From positions 310,001 through 374,000 of the forward strand of contig CAWFMV010000019.1 in the NCBI GenBank assembly GCA_963817015.1: DNA of 64,000 nt, given 5' to 3'. This DNA comes from VAZQ01 sp963817015 (GTDB lineage: Bacteria > Pseudomonadota > Alphaproteobacteria > Rhizobiales > Xanthobacteraceae). This document shows positions 54,224 through 63,139 of the stretch, piece by piece (the first letter of the stretch is position 1; each line of letters opens with the position of its first letter). The notes beneath the pieces are model-generated. The model saw only the letters and a list, made by a program, of their open reading frames with translations, was not told where the DNA came from and did not search any database. Made by a program: the position numbers and the translations under genes.

Positions 54224-55423
54224 ATGCCGACCCTACGCGATTTTGTTTTCGGCCCTTGGCGCGCCGTGCTGGTGCTCGGTGTCACCCAGATTCTGGCCTG
54301 GGGCGCGATCTTCTATCCACCGGTCCTGACCTTGCCGTTGATCGCTGCCGATCTTGGCTGGTCGACCACGTTTGTGATGGGCGGCTTCTCGCTTGCGCTG
54401 CTGATGGCGGGCCTGGTCTCCCCGCTGATGGGGCGCCTGATCGACCGTCATGGCGGCCATCGGATCATGCCGGTGGGGTCGCTCCTCGCGGCGGTTGGCC
54501 TGCTCGCGCTCGCTTACGTCGAGTATCGCATCAGCTACCTTGCCGTCTGGCTGTTGCTCGGCATCGCGATCTCGGCATCTCTCTACGATCCCGCGTTCGC
54601 GACGCTTGGCCGGATTTTTGGCGCGGTCGCGCGCCGGCCGATCACGGCGCTCACGTTAGCGGGCGGGTTTGCCTCGACGGTGAGCTGGCCGACAACGCAT
54701 GTGCTGATCGAGATCTGGGGCTGGCGGGGCACTTATCTGGCCTATGCAGCGCTGCTTGCGTTTGTGGCCGCACCGCTGCACGCCTTCGTGTTGCCGCGCC
54801 AGCGCGCTGATCGCGATGCGCGGCCGGAGAGCGGACAGCCTACACCGGCGGCGGTGCTGCCGCCGCGCGGATGGCCGTTTGCACTGGTCGCCGCGGCCTT
54901 CGCCGCTTATGCGTTCGTGCCATCCGGCCTCTCTGCCCATCTGCTTGCGATCTTCGGGCGTGCCGGCATCGATGCCGGCAGCGTGGTTGCCATTGGGGCG
55001 TTGTTTGGTCCTGCACAGGTTCTGTCGCGCGTCGGCGAGATCCTGTTCGCGCGCGCCGTTCATCCGCTGCTAGTGGCGCGCTTTGCGGTCGGCATGCTGC
55101 TGGCGGGCTTCGTCTTGATTGCGATTGCCGGGCTCTCGCTGCCGGTCGCGGCCGCCTTCATGGTGATGTTTGGAATGGCCAATGGCCTGATCACGATTGC
55201 GCGCGGCACGGTGCCGCTCGTCCTGTTTGGTGCCAGCGGCTACGGCGCCCTGCTAGGCCGCATTGCCGGGCCGTTCCTCTTGATGCAGGCGATCGCGCCT
55301 TTGGTGCTCGCGCTTGTCGTCGAGCACGGCTCGGATCGGGTGGTGCTGACCGTGGTTGCTACGCTCGCGCTCACCGCATTCACGTGTTTTGTGGTCTTGC
55401 GGCTGCCGAAGGGCAGTACCTAG
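54224..55423 (+). CDS. MFS transporter
   Basis: A 399-residue transporter with 12 membrane segments: ILAWGAIFYPPVLTLPLIAADLGWS, GLVSPLMGRLIDRHGGHRIM (loop 2-3 signature), WGWRGTYLAYAALLAF, and second-half VVAIGALFGPAQVLSRVGEIL. Resembles the oxalate/formate-like or unknown-solute MFS group. Start 54224 is favoured (MPTLRDFVFGPWRAVL). Convergent with the CheZ-like gene, stops 6 bases apart. Substrate unknown. Confidence 0.82.
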   Translation: MPTLRDFVFGPWRAVLVLGVTQILAWGAIFYPPVLTLPLIAADLGWSTTFVMGGFSLALLMAGLVSPLMGRLIDRHGGHRIMPVGSLLAAVGLLALAYVEYRISYLAVWLLLGIAISASLYDPAFATLGRIFGAVARRPITALTLAGGFASTVSWPTTHVLIEIWGWRGTYLAYAALLAFVAAPLHAFVLPRQRADRDARPESGQPTPAAVLPPRGWPFALVAAAFAAYAFVPSGLSAHLLAIFGRAGIDAGSVVAIGALFGPAQVLSRVGEILFARAVHPLLVARFAVGMLLAGFVLIAIAGLSLPVAAAFMVMFGMANGLITIARGTVPLVLFGASGYGALLGRIAGPFLLMQAIAPLVLALVVEHGSDRVVLTVVATLALTAFTCFVVLRLPKGST

Positions 55424-55429
55424 ACTAGC

Positions 55430-56050
55430 TCAGCTGCTCTGGAGAATGGCGTCGATATCGTCCTGCGTGACGTGACCGCTGTCGCCGGCAAGCTTGGGGC
55501 CGTGCAGCGGGTTGGGCTCGTTTCCGCCTGCGGCGGCAAGATGTTTGAACGCCTCGGCGCCGCCCCAGATCTCCATCATCCGGGCAATTCTTTCATCGAT
55601 GAATTGCAGCATCGTCATGACCTTGGCGATACGCTGCCCGCTGAGATCCTGGAAATTGCACGCTTCGAAGATGCGCTGCACATTCTCCCGAATCTCCCGG
55701 GTGGGCGTATCATTTTTGGTCTGGGATGCGGTCAGTGACTTGGCGGCCCTTGCGATCGCTTCGGCGGCATCCATGATCTGATGGGCGGCGCGCTCGGTGC
55801 CATCGACCACGGCATCGAGCTCGCGCACGGCGCGGGGCCCGCCATGGCCGGACGCACCTGCATGCAGCATCGCGAGCTCCTGCTTGGTGCGAGCGATCGC
55901 ACCATGGATCGCATCGGCTTCGTGCTGAAGCTCACGCAGGCCGTTCGGTTCGATCCTGAACGCTTGCCGTTCAATGGTGTCAGATGAGGCTGCGGGCGGG
56001 TCGATCGAGCTCATCTGCTCGACGCGAAAGACTTTACGTTGAATTGCCAT
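55430..56050 (-). CDS. CheZ-like protein phosphatase
   Basis: A 206-residue helical protein. It has the CheZ catalytic block ACNFQDLSGQRIAKVMTML (Gln of QDLSGQ is the catalytic residue) and a C-terminal peptide HVTQDDIDAILQSS resembling the acidic CheY-P docking tail of CheZ. Long amphipathic helices precede it. It would dephosphorylate CheY-type regulators. No flagellar or chemoreceptor genes are nearby, so it may serve another CheY-like protein. ATG 56050 fits the family. Confidence 0.78.
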   Translation of the reverse strand: MAIQRKVFRVEQMSSIDPPAASSDTIERQAFRIEPNGLRELQHEADAIHGAIARTKQELAMLHAGASGHGGPRAVRELDAVVDGTERAAHQIMDAAEAIARAAKSLTASQTKNDTPTREIRENVQRIFEACNFQDLSGQRIAKVMTMLQFIDERIARMMEIWGGAEAFKHLAAAGGNEPNPLHGPKLAGDSGHVTQDDIDAILQSS

Positions 56051-56371
56051 GGTTTGTGAGGTGAGGCTCGTGATGCGCGCAATCAGGTGGTGTTTTTCTC
56101 TAGCGCACCCTCGCTTAACGTGGCGTTCATGGCGCGTTGGTAGCGGCCTCTGCGATTGATTAACCATGCAGTCCAGCGCTTTACTCAAATTAAACTATAA
56201 GTCGAGGAACCAATGATCGGTTGCGGGCGTAGTTAAGATCGCCGCGGGCGAATTAACCAAAGCGACGTTGGTTGTATATTTACTATGGAGGAGCGGGGCG
56301 ACGAACGGGCGCTCCCCATGCGTTCAGGTCTGTGCAGCAGTTGTGTCCAGTCGAGTAGAGTGAGTCCATCC
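56051..56371. other. Divergent intergenic region
   Basis: About 320 bases, AT-rich around 56160-56285, separating the CheZ-like and L,D-transpeptidase genes and presumably carrying both promoters. No ORF or notable hairpin recognised. Confidence 0.5.
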
Positions 56372-57091
56372 ATGCAGCGTCTTGTCCTGCCCGTGCTCGT
56401 CACGGCTTTCACCTTCACTACGGCGGCGGCCGGGCCGCTCAATCTCAATCCTCCGGGGGGCGCGCAATCGGGGTCCCCGGCGAACGGCGCGCTGGTCCAC
56501 CGTGTGCAGTCGGCCGGCCCTAATTTCGGCGGCGGCTTCCTCGAATTGCTATTCCGCGGCCCCGGCAACAGTGATGCCGCGCCGCGCTATGAGCCGCGAC
56601 TGCCGGCCGAGCAGGGGCAGGACCCATCCGGACGGGAATACACGATCGATCCGCGCTACCAGAAGCAGGTCGTCAACTACGACGGCAGGGAGCGGGCCGG
56701 CACGATCATCATCAACACCAACGAGCGCCTGCTCTATCTGATCCAGGATGACGGCACTGCGATCCGCTACGGCATCGGGGTCGGCCGACCCGGCTTCACC
56801 TGGGCGGGCGTCCGTCAGGTCACCCGCAAACGTGAATGGCCGGATTGGACGCCGCCGCCCGAGATGCTCAGACGCCGTCCGGATCTTCCGCGCCATATGG
56901 AAGGCGGCTCGGAGAATCCGCTAGGCGCTCGCGCCATGTATCTTGGCTCGACGCTCTACCGCATTCACGGCTCGAACGAGCCGTGGACGATCGGAACGGC
57001 GGTGTCGTCCGGCTGTATCCGGATGCGCAATGAGGACGTGATCGATCTCTATGAAAGGGTCAGGGTCGGCACCAGGGTGGTGGTGATTTGA
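56372..57091 (+). CDS. L,D-transpeptidase (YkuD family)
   Basis: A 239-residue envelope protein: signal peptide LVLPVLVTAFTFTTAAA, linker, and a YkuD domain with IIINTNERLLYLIQDDGTAIRYGIGVGRPGFTW. The catalytic motif is IHGSNEPWTIGTAVSSGCIRM: His199 and Cys215 in SGCIR. It forms 3-3 peptidoglycan cross-links or attaches proteins to peptidoglycan. About 70 residues before the domain are Gly/Pro-rich. Start 56372 matches the signal peptide. Followed by a strong hairpin. Confidence 0.92.
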   Translation: MQRLVLPVLVTAFTFTTAAAGPLNLNPPGGAQSGSPANGALVHRVQSAGPNFGGGFLELLFRGPGNSDAAPRYEPRLPAEQGQDPSGREYTIDPRYQKQVVNYDGRERAGTIIINTNERLLYLIQDDGTAIRYGIGVGRPGFTWAGVRQVTRKREWPDWTPPPEMLRRRPDLPRHMEGGSENPLGARAMYLGSTLYRIHGSNEPWTIGTAVSSGCIRMRNEDVIDLYERVRVGTRVVVI

Positions 57092-57160
57092 CTGCAGGCG
57101 CGCCGTGAGGGCGCACATTGGCGATCGTACCGGCTCTCTTGATCAGACACTCAAACGCTA

Positions 57161-57184
57161 AAGGCCGCCCGGATGGGCGGCCTT
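57161..57184 (+). terminator. Hairpin terminator between convergent genes
   Basis: AAGGCCGCCC (57161-57170) pairs perfectly with GGGCGGCCTT (57175-57184), loop GGAT. The tail CTGCTT is only weakly U-rich on the plus strand; it lies between convergent genes and could serve both. Confidence 0.7.
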
Positions 57185-57208
57185 CTGCTTGGCGAAGCGT
57201 GTCTCCCG

Positions 57209-58198
57209 TCATTCGAGCCTGAAGGCCGCCCGCAGCTGCTCCTTCACCGCCTTCTGGGTCGCCTTGGCGGCCGCTTCGTTGTAGCCGAGGTGGGGATCGG
57301 TCTCGACGCACGGGTCTTTGTAGGTGAAGGGCTGGCCGGTCGAGACATTGACCACGACGCCGTTGGCTTCTTCCTTCAGCGTGCAGGCGCGCGTGCTCTG
57401 CGAGCCCTTGCCGATGGTCGGCGTCTTGGGGCCGAGCGGATTGTCGTAGGCGTGATGCGCATCGGGATACTCGATCAGTTGTGCATCGCGCCCGGCCGCA
57501 CGCAGCCGCTCAAAATAAGGACGGCATGGCCCGATCGTCACGTAGTCGTCCGCGAGCCCGTGGTGCTGCCGGATCGGGCCGGTCACGTCGGTGTCGCGGA
57601 TGAAGGTCGACGAGCATGACGCGTAGAGCGGAATGTGCAGCGCGAACTGAGCGCGCGGGCTCCACATCTCCTGGAACCGCCGCATGCTGGAATAGAGCGC
57701 CGATTGCCCGCCGCGCGAGAAGCCCATGACGGCGATGCGCGCCGGATCGATCCGCGGATGGGCGGCGAGCATCTCGTGGCTGCGATAGGCGTCGAGGATC
57801 ATGTTGAGGCGGCCGAGCAGCGCCTGGTCGGCGGAGGTGCTGACGATCCCGCGCGCCGAGAAGCTGTCGAGCAGGAACGACGCGATCCCCATCTCGTTGA
57901 AGTGCTTGGCCCACAGCTCGTTGCCGCCGGTGACGCCGCCCGAGCCGTGCAGCAGCACGACCGCGGGCATCCGGCCGTTGACGCCGCGCGGGATGCGCAG
58001 CTCGCCGGCGATCGTCACGGCCTTGCCGTTCTTGTCGCCGGTCAGAAACTGCTGGTCGGTCAGCGTCAGCGTCTCGATCGGGCGCAGCTCGATGCGGGCT
58101 GCGAGATCGTTCAGGCTCGGCTCGGCCAACGCCGCCTGAGTGGAGAACAAGCCTGCGATGCCAATGATCGCAGACGCCGTGCGCAATCTGCCTGCCAT
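57209..58198 (-). CDS. Secreted dienelactone hydrolase-like alpha/beta hydrolase
   Basis: A 329-residue exported protein: signal ASAIIGIAGLFSTQAALA, then RMPAVVLLHGSGGVTGGNELW (oxyanion HGSGG), GFSRGGQSALYSS (nucleophile elbow GxSxG), and a late HHAYDNP with DAHHAY (His). This is the dienelactone-hydrolase-like group with Ser rather than Cys. Its substrate is unknown; the C-terminus is followed by a terminator. Intact. Confidence 0.87.
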   Translation of the reverse strand: MAGRLRTASAIIGIAGLFSTQAALAEPSLNDLAARIELRPIETLTLTDQQFLTGDKNGKAVTIAGELRIPRGVNGRMPAVVLLHGSGGVTGGNELWAKHFNEMGIASFLLDSFSARGIVSTSADQALLGRLNMILDAYRSHEMLAAHPRIDPARIAVMGFSRGGQSALYSSMRRFQEMWSPRAQFALHIPLYASCSSTFIRDTDVTGPIRQHHGLADDYVTIGPCRPYFERLRAAGRDAQLIEYPDAHHAYDNPLGPKTPTIGKGSQSTRACTLKEEANGVVVNVSTGQPFTYKDPCVETDPHLGYNEAAAKATQKAVKEQLRAAFRLE

Positions 58199-58357
58199 GG
58201 GTTTCCTCCCGCGCCATCCGGCCGCTCATGCCGGCGGCCCGGAGGCGAGTCTAGAGCATGATCAGAGCAGTGGAAACCGGCTTTTGGATGAGATCATTCG
58301 GCCGTGCGCTTTAGCGAAAGCGCGCGGCAAGTTGAGGACTCAATCGGCCTCATCGCG

Positions 58358-59200
58358 CTACTCGTCGTCGCCGCCGCCGCCACCATCGCCGCCGACATCG
58401 TCATCGACGTCGCTGTCGTCGGTGAACTCGTTGACGTCGTCCTGCTCGCTGGCCGCGTAGTTCGCGTCATCGTCGGAGACGTAGTCCGCTTTGGCGTTCT
58501 CGCTCGCATCGTTGTCGACAACGCCATAGCTGCGGGGCGCGCCGCCGCCACTGCTGCTGCTCCGCCCGATATCGTCGATGCCCAGGTCGCGGGCCATCTT
58601 GTTGTCGCTGCTGGTGCTGTTGCCGCCCCAGGGCGATCCCTGACCTGCGCCGGCCGGCTCGTAGGCGGCATGTGCCGTGCCGCCCCGATGGCCCATCATC
58701 GAGCGGATGCTGTCCATCATCAGCGATCCGCCGATCACGCCCGCCGCGGTCGCAGCCGCGGTTCCGAGAAACGAGCCGCCAGCCGAAGGCTGCTGCCCCA
58801 TCATGGGAGCCTGGGCCATCGGGGGCGCATCGGTGCGGTAGGCGGGTGGGGCGCCCATCGGGGCACTCTCGCCACCAGGCCGCACGGTCGGCACCGAGCC
58901 GGCGCGTGGCGCCTCGCGGCGTCCAAAGACGCTCTCGCGCATGTTCTCCAGGAATCCACCCTGCCGCGGCGGCTCGGCGCCGGCGCCAAGCTGCGCTTCG
59001 AGCTCGCGGATGCGGGTATCGGCGCGCTTGAGCGCCTCGTCCTGGATCAGTGCGGTCTGTACCAGTGCGTAGGTGGCATTGGGGGCCTGACGCAGCCCGT
59101 CTTGAATGAGGCGCTCGGCCTCCCGATCGCGCGGGGCCTCTTCCAGCCTGGCCAGGCGATCGAACAGATCGGTGACGAGATTGCGTTCCTCTGGGGTCAT
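58358..59200 (-). CDS. DUF2076 protein
   Basis: A 280-residue protein. The start MTPEERNLVTDLFDRLARLEEAPRDREAERLI is the DUF2076 coiled-coil opening; then APNATYALVQTALIQDEALKRADTRI, a long Pro/Gly/Met-rich disordered centre, FLGTAAATAAGVIGGSLMMDSI (glycine-zipper/hydrophobic), and a very acidic tail (DDSDVDDDVGGDGG). AGGAGGACCCCCA precedes ATG 59200. DUF2076 proteins may be periplasmic or membrane-associated; no known activity. Confidence 0.83.
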   Translation of the reverse strand: MTPEERNLVTDLFDRLARLEEAPRDREAERLIQDGLRQAPNATYALVQTALIQDEALKRADTRIRELEAQLGAGAEPPRQGGFLENMRESVFGRREAPRAGSVPTVRPGGESAPMGAPPAYRTDAPPMAQAPMMGQQPSAGGSFLGTAAATAAGVIGGSLMMDSIRSMMGHRGGTAHAAYEPAGAGQGSPWGGNSTSSDNKMARDLGIDDIGRSSSSGGGAPRSYGVVDNDASENAKADYVSDDDANYAASEQDDVNEFTDDSDVDDDVGGDGGGGGDDE

Positions 59201-59288
59201 TGGGGGTCCTCCTGTCACGCAAGCGTCTATGTAGGTGCCGGGGTTGGCGGCGGAATGACCGATTTCACAAATATTTATTGGCCCAATC

Positions 59289-60116
59289 CTAGGCCAGCGC
59301 GACACCATGGCGCGCAAGCAGGCCAGGAAAGCTGTCCTGAGCAAAGAACGCGTATTCCTGCTCCCGCAGGGTGGTAAGCGGATCGAGCTTCTGCAGCTCC
59401 GAGTCGACGAAGCCCGGATGACACATCACCACGCTGCCGTCCGGCAGCCCGTCGAGAAAGTGCGGAAACGTCGCGGCAAAGTCCGCCTGGTCTCGGAACG
59501 CGTAGGTGCCGGCGAAGGCCGGATTGGTGCGCACTCCAAGCGTGACGGCACGGCGGCGGAAGCCACGGCTGAGCACGTCGAGGAGGAGGCCTTGCTGATC
59601 GTGCGAGAGCATGACGGCCTGAAGTGCGCGCCCGCATTGACGCACCCAGGCGGCCGGCGCCTCGCGTCTGGCGACTGAGAGCAGCGCGTCGCGCACTTGT
59701 GGAAACAGCTGCACATGCTGGTGGCCGTCGATGAAGTCGGGCGGGCGGCCGAAATGCTCCGCGAACACGCGCACCTGTCGCGTGATCTCCGTCACCAGCG
59801 CATCTCGCTTGAGCGAGCGCAGACCGGCGCGCAGCAAGAGCGTGCCGAGCGGCAGAAACGCGCCGTCGCGCAGCGGGCGAAATCCTTTACTGAGCGGGCG
59901 GAACGGCGCCGTCAGTGTCACATGCAGCCCGATCGCCACATGTTGCGCCTTGGCATTGAGCGCCTGCAGGGCGAGCGCTTCGCCGCGATGGAAGCTTGGT
60001 GCCACGACCATGACAGAGGTGGCGTTGAGGCGTCGGCGCACGACGAGATCGCGGATTGCGGCATTGACCGATGGCGAAATGCCGTAGTCGTCCGCGCACA
60101 GCCAGATGCGGGTCAT
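59289..60116 (-). CDS. YdjC/ChbG-HpnK-type deacetylase
   Basis: A 275-residue protein: IWLCADDYGISPSVN (metal-site ADDYG), IGLHVTLTAPFRP, DFIDGHQHVQLFPQV (metal GHxH) and SVVMCHPGFVD (late His). This is the YdjC superfamily of carbohydrate deacetylases (ChbG, HpnK, NaxD). Its ATG overlaps the glycosyltransferase stop by 4 bases. In Francisella and Bordetella, NaxD deacetylates undecaprenyl-phosphate-GalNAc made by a GT2 enzyme; the present pairing with a GT2 gene fits that role better than hopanoid or chitobiose use. Inference from context. Confidence 0.85.
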   Translation of the reverse strand: MTRIWLCADDYGISPSVNAAIRDLVVRRRLNATSVMVVAPSFHRGEALALQALNAKAQHVAIGLHVTLTAPFRPLSKGFRPLRDGAFLPLGTLLLRAGLRSLKRDALVTEITRQVRVFAEHFGRPPDFIDGHQHVQLFPQVRDALLSVARREAPAAWVRQCGRALQAVMLSHDQQGLLLDVLSRGFRRRAVTLGVRTNPAFAGTYAFRDQADFAATFPHFLDGLPDGSVVMCHPGFVDSELQKLDPLTTLREQEYAFFAQDSFPGLLARHGVALA

Positions 60117-61174
60117 TCCGCCGCCGAGCGCGACGACGGCTCGTCCACCGCACGATCCGTGCTTTCGGCCGACTTCAGCTCGTGCTCGGCCACGAAATAG
60201 ACCGGGCGAGCTTTCAGCTCGGAGAGGATCTTGCCGATATATTCGCCCATGATGCCGATCATGATCAGCTGCACGCCGCCCAGCACCATCAGGCCGACAA
60301 CGACCGACGGATAGCCCGGTACGGACTTTCCAAATATGACTGTCTCGATCAGGATCTGCATGCCGAACACGAATGCGGCGCCCGCGAGCAGCAGGCCGAG
60401 CATGCTGGCAAGCCGCAGCGGCGCGACCGAAAACGAGGTGAGGCCTTCGATAGACAGGCCGAGCAGCGAACGGAAGTTCCAGGTGCTGCGTCCATGCCCG
60501 CGCGCGGCCGGCTCATAGTCGACGCGCAGTTGCCGGAAGCCGATCCAGCTGGCGAGACCCTTGAAGAAACGGTTGCGCTCGGGGAGCTGACGCAGCGCGG
60601 CGGCGGCGCGCGGAGAGAGCAGGCGGAAGTCGCCGGCATCCTCCGGAATCTTGTGGCGTGCGCCCCAGTTGATGATGGTATAGAAACCGCGCACCGAAAG
60701 CCGCCGCAGCCAGGGCTCGTTCTCGCGGTGGGCCTTGGCGGTGTAGACCACGTCATAGCCGCCATCGAGCCAATGCCCGACCAGGGTCTCGACCAGCGAC
60801 GGCGGATGCTGACCGTCACCATCCATGAACAATACGGCGCCGAGCCGGGTGTGATCGAGGCCGGCCAGCAGCGCAGCCTCCTTGCCGAAATTACGCGACA
60901 GCGAAATCACCTGGACATCGAGTGCGTCGGCAGAGAGCCCGCGCGCAACCGTCAGCGTGTCATCCCGGCTGCCATCGTCGACATAAATGACCTCAGTGAC
61001 CAGCCGCCTGCTGTTGCGCAGCGCAGTCGCAACCTCAACGATGCGGGTGTGCAGCCCGGGCAGGTTCCCGGCCTCGTTGTAGACCGGGATCACGATGGAC
61101 AGACCAGCGTCTGCCCGTCCGCGTGGCCGCGCCAGGGGACCCGTATTGCCCAGAACTATCGGATTGGCTGCCAT
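60113..61174 (-). CDS. GT2 lipid-carrier glycosyltransferase (ArnC/GtrB/FlmF-like)
   Basis: A 353-residue enzyme: LSIVIPVYNEAGNLPGLH, VIYVDDGSRDDT, SLSRNFGKEAALLAGLDH, LFMDGDGQHPPSLVE (DxD-type metal motif) in the GT2 catalytic domain. Two C-terminal membrane helices follow (LASMLGLLLAGAAFVFGM and VVVGLMVLGGVQLIMIGI). This layout is that of transferases which place a sugar on undecaprenyl phosphate. Overlaps the deacetylase gene by 4 bases and faces a GtrA-family gene divergently. Confidence 0.9.
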   Translation of the reverse strand: MAANPIVLGNTGPLARPRGRADAGLSIVIPVYNEAGNLPGLHTRIVEVATALRNSRRLVTEVIYVDDGSRDDTLTVARGLSADALDVQVISLSRNFGKEAALLAGLDHTRLGAVLFMDGDGQHPPSLVETLVGHWLDGGYDVVYTAKAHRENEPWLRRLSVRGFYTIINWGARHKIPEDAGDFRLLSPRAAAALRQLPERNRFFKGLASWIGFRQLRVDYEPAARGHGRSTWNFRSLLGLSIEGLTSFSVAPLRLASMLGLLLAGAAFVFGMQILIETVIFGKSVPGYPSVVVGLMVLGGVQLIMIGIMGEYIGKILSELKARPVYFVAEHELKSAESTDRAVDEPSSRSAAE

Positions 61175-61356
61175 TTTTGGATGCCTTTCGGCGCCTTCTG
61201 CGGCTGCCGATTCATATAGCGCACGCCGACCAACCTGTCGCGCGGCCTTGGCTGCGCTTTTTTGCCTTCGTTAACCGGGGCCATGCGGCCCAGGCTGGCG
61301 GGATAGACATGGTAAGGCTCGGCGCGGCGCGCCAGCCGTGCTAAGCGGTGCGCGCC

Positions 61357-61812
61357 ATGGGAATTTTTCACGCATTCGACGGTCTTTTACGCCGCCTCCG
61401 GGAGATCGATCGCGCGATTCTGGTCAAGGCGGTCAGTTTTGCCATGATCGGTCTCGTGAATACCGGGATCGATTTTGGCGTATTCACCTTCACCTACTAC
61501 TACTTGGGCTGGCACATTCTCGTCGCCAACCCGACTGCCTGGCTGCTGGCGGTCAGCAATTCCTACGTCTTGAATTCAATGATTACATTTGCGGCGGAAA
61601 CGGGACGCCGACTGAGCGTAAAAGCTTACATTACGTTCATCTTCACCCAGGCCGGCGGGCTGGTCGCCAATACGATGACCGTCTTTGTCCTGTCGTATTT
61701 CATGCCGGCGTGGATGGCGAAGATTCCCGCCATCGGGGCAAGCTTCATTGTCGACTTTACGCTCTCGCATCTCGTCGTCTTTCGTCGCCGGGAAGAGCTT
61801 TCCAAGAGTTAG
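61357..61812 (+). CDS. GtrA-family membrane protein
   Basis: A 151-residue protein with four membrane helices: VKAVSFAMIGLVNTGIDFGVF (typical GtrA opening), HILVANPTAWLLAVSNSYVLNSMITF, TFIFTQAGGLVANTMTVFVL, and the last helix FIVDFTLSHLVVF. GtrA is proposed to flip a lipid-linked sugar across the membrane. Divergent from the GT2 gene across about 180 bases and followed by threonine synthase after 20 bases. ATG 61357 is preferred to GTG 61348. Confidence 0.87.
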   Translation: MGIFHAFDGLLRRLREIDRAILVKAVSFAMIGLVNTGIDFGVFTFTYYYLGWHILVANPTAWLLAVSNSYVLNSMITFAAETGRRLSVKAYITFIFTQAGGLVANTMTVFVLSYFMPAWMAKIPAIGASFIVDFTLSHLVVFRRREELSKS

Positions 61813-61832
61813 CGATCAAGGGAGAGGCGCGC

Positions 61833-63068
61833 GTGCTGCACAATGAAAATTTGACGGCCGAACGGCCGAGCTTTGTCACGCATCTCGAATGCGCTTACAC
61901 GGGCGAGCATTACCCGGCTGACACGGTTCATAATCTCTCGCGCGCCGGCAAGCCGCTGCTGGTGCGCTACGATCTCGAAGGCGTGCGCAAGGCGTTGAGC
62001 AAGGAGGCGCTCGCGCGCCGTCCCGCTGATCTTTGGCGCTATCGCGAGCTGTTGCCCGTGCGCCGTACCCGCGACATCGTCAGCCTCGGCGAGGTGATGA
62101 CACCGCTGGTGCCGATGCCGAAGCTCGCCGCACCGGGCGGCGAGCTGATCGTCAAGGATGAAGGGCGGCTGCCGACCGGCTCGTTCAAGGCGCGGGGCCT
62201 GGTCATGGCGGTGTCGATGGCGAAGGCGCTTGGCATCACGCACATGGCCATGCCGACCAACGGCAACGCCGGTGCTGCGCTCGCCGCCTATGCGTCGAGC
62301 GCCGGCATCAAGACCACGATCTTCTGTCCAGAGGATACACCCGAGGTCAATGTGAGCGAGATCGCGCTGCAGGGCGCGACCGTGTATCGCGTTAACGGGC
62401 TGATCGACGATTGCGGCAAGATCGTCGGCGAAGGCAAAGCGAAAGTCGGCTGGTTCGACGTCTCGACGCTGAAGGAGCCTTATCGCATCGAAGGCAAGAA
62501 GACGATGGGGCTCGAGCTGGCCGAGCAGCTCGACTGGGATGTGCCTGATGTCATTCTCTATCCGACCGGTGGCGGCACCGGTTTGATCGGGATGTGGAAG
62601 GCGTTCGCCGAGCTCGAGGCGATCGGTTTCATCGGCAAGAAGCGGCCGCGGATGGTGGCGGTGCAGGCCGCGGGTTGCGCCCCGATGGTGCGCGCCTATG
62701 AGGCGGGCGAGGAGCATGCGCCGCGCTGGGAGAACGCGCATACGATCGCGTCAGGCATTCGCGTCCCACAGGCGGTGGGCGACTTTTTGATTCTGCGTGC
62801 GGTGCGTGAGAGCGGCGGCTTTGCGATTGCGGTCGATGATGACGCCATCACGGCAGCGCTCGCTGAGGCCGCGCGCGTGGAGGGCTTCCTGATGTGTCCG
62901 GAGGGCGCCGCCACCTACGCAGCCTACAAGCAGGGCCTTGCCGATGGGCGCATCCGGCGCGACGAGCGCGCGGTGCTGTTCAATTGCGCGACCGGGCTCA
63001 AGTACCCGCTGCCGCCGATTCACCGGACGCTGGATCGGCACAAGCCGATCGACTTCGCGGCCCTGTAG
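61833..63068 (+). CDS. thrC: Threonine synthase
   Basis: A 411-residue PLP enzyme of fold type II: ECAYTGEHYPAD, YRELLPVRRTRDIVSLGEVMTPL, DEGRLPTGSFKARG with PLP Lys119, MPTNGNAGAALAAYASSAG, and DVILYPTGGGTGLIGMWKA (phosphate-binding GGGTG). It converts O-phosphohomoserine to threonine. GTG 61833 follows GGGAGAGG, so GTG is the start; no nearby ATG fits. Some relatives with this sequence act on other substrates, so the symbol is likely rather than certain. Confidence 0.85.
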   Translation: MLHNENLTAERPSFVTHLECAYTGEHYPADTVHNLSRAGKPLLVRYDLEGVRKALSKEALARRPADLWRYRELLPVRRTRDIVSLGEVMTPLVPMPKLAAPGGELIVKDEGRLPTGSFKARGLVMAVSMAKALGITHMAMPTNGNAGAALAAYASSAGIKTTIFCPEDTPEVNVSEIALQGATVYRVNGLIDDCGKIVGEGKAKVGWFDVSTLKEPYRIEGKKTMGLELAEQLDWDVPDVILYPTGGGTGLIGMWKAFAELEAIGFIGKKRPRMVAVQAAGCAPMVRAYEAGEEHAPRWENAHTIASGIRVPQAVGDFLILRAVRESGGFAIAVDDDAITAALAEAARVEGFLMCPEGAATYAAYKQGLADGRIRRDERAVLFNCATGLKYPLPPIHRTLDRHKPIDFAAL

Positions 63069-63096
63069 CGGCGCTGTGACCCTGTAGCGGCGCTGT
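63061..63096 (+). repeat. 17-bp direct repeat over the thrC stop
   Basis: CCCTGTAGCGGCGCTGT occurs at 63061-63077 and 63080-63096, two bases apart, perfect. The first copy contains the stop codon TAG (63066-63068). Confidence 0.9.
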
Positions 63097-63139
63097 CGTG
63101 GCGTGGTAGGCTTCCGAAACCTTTGTCGGGAGGATGCCT

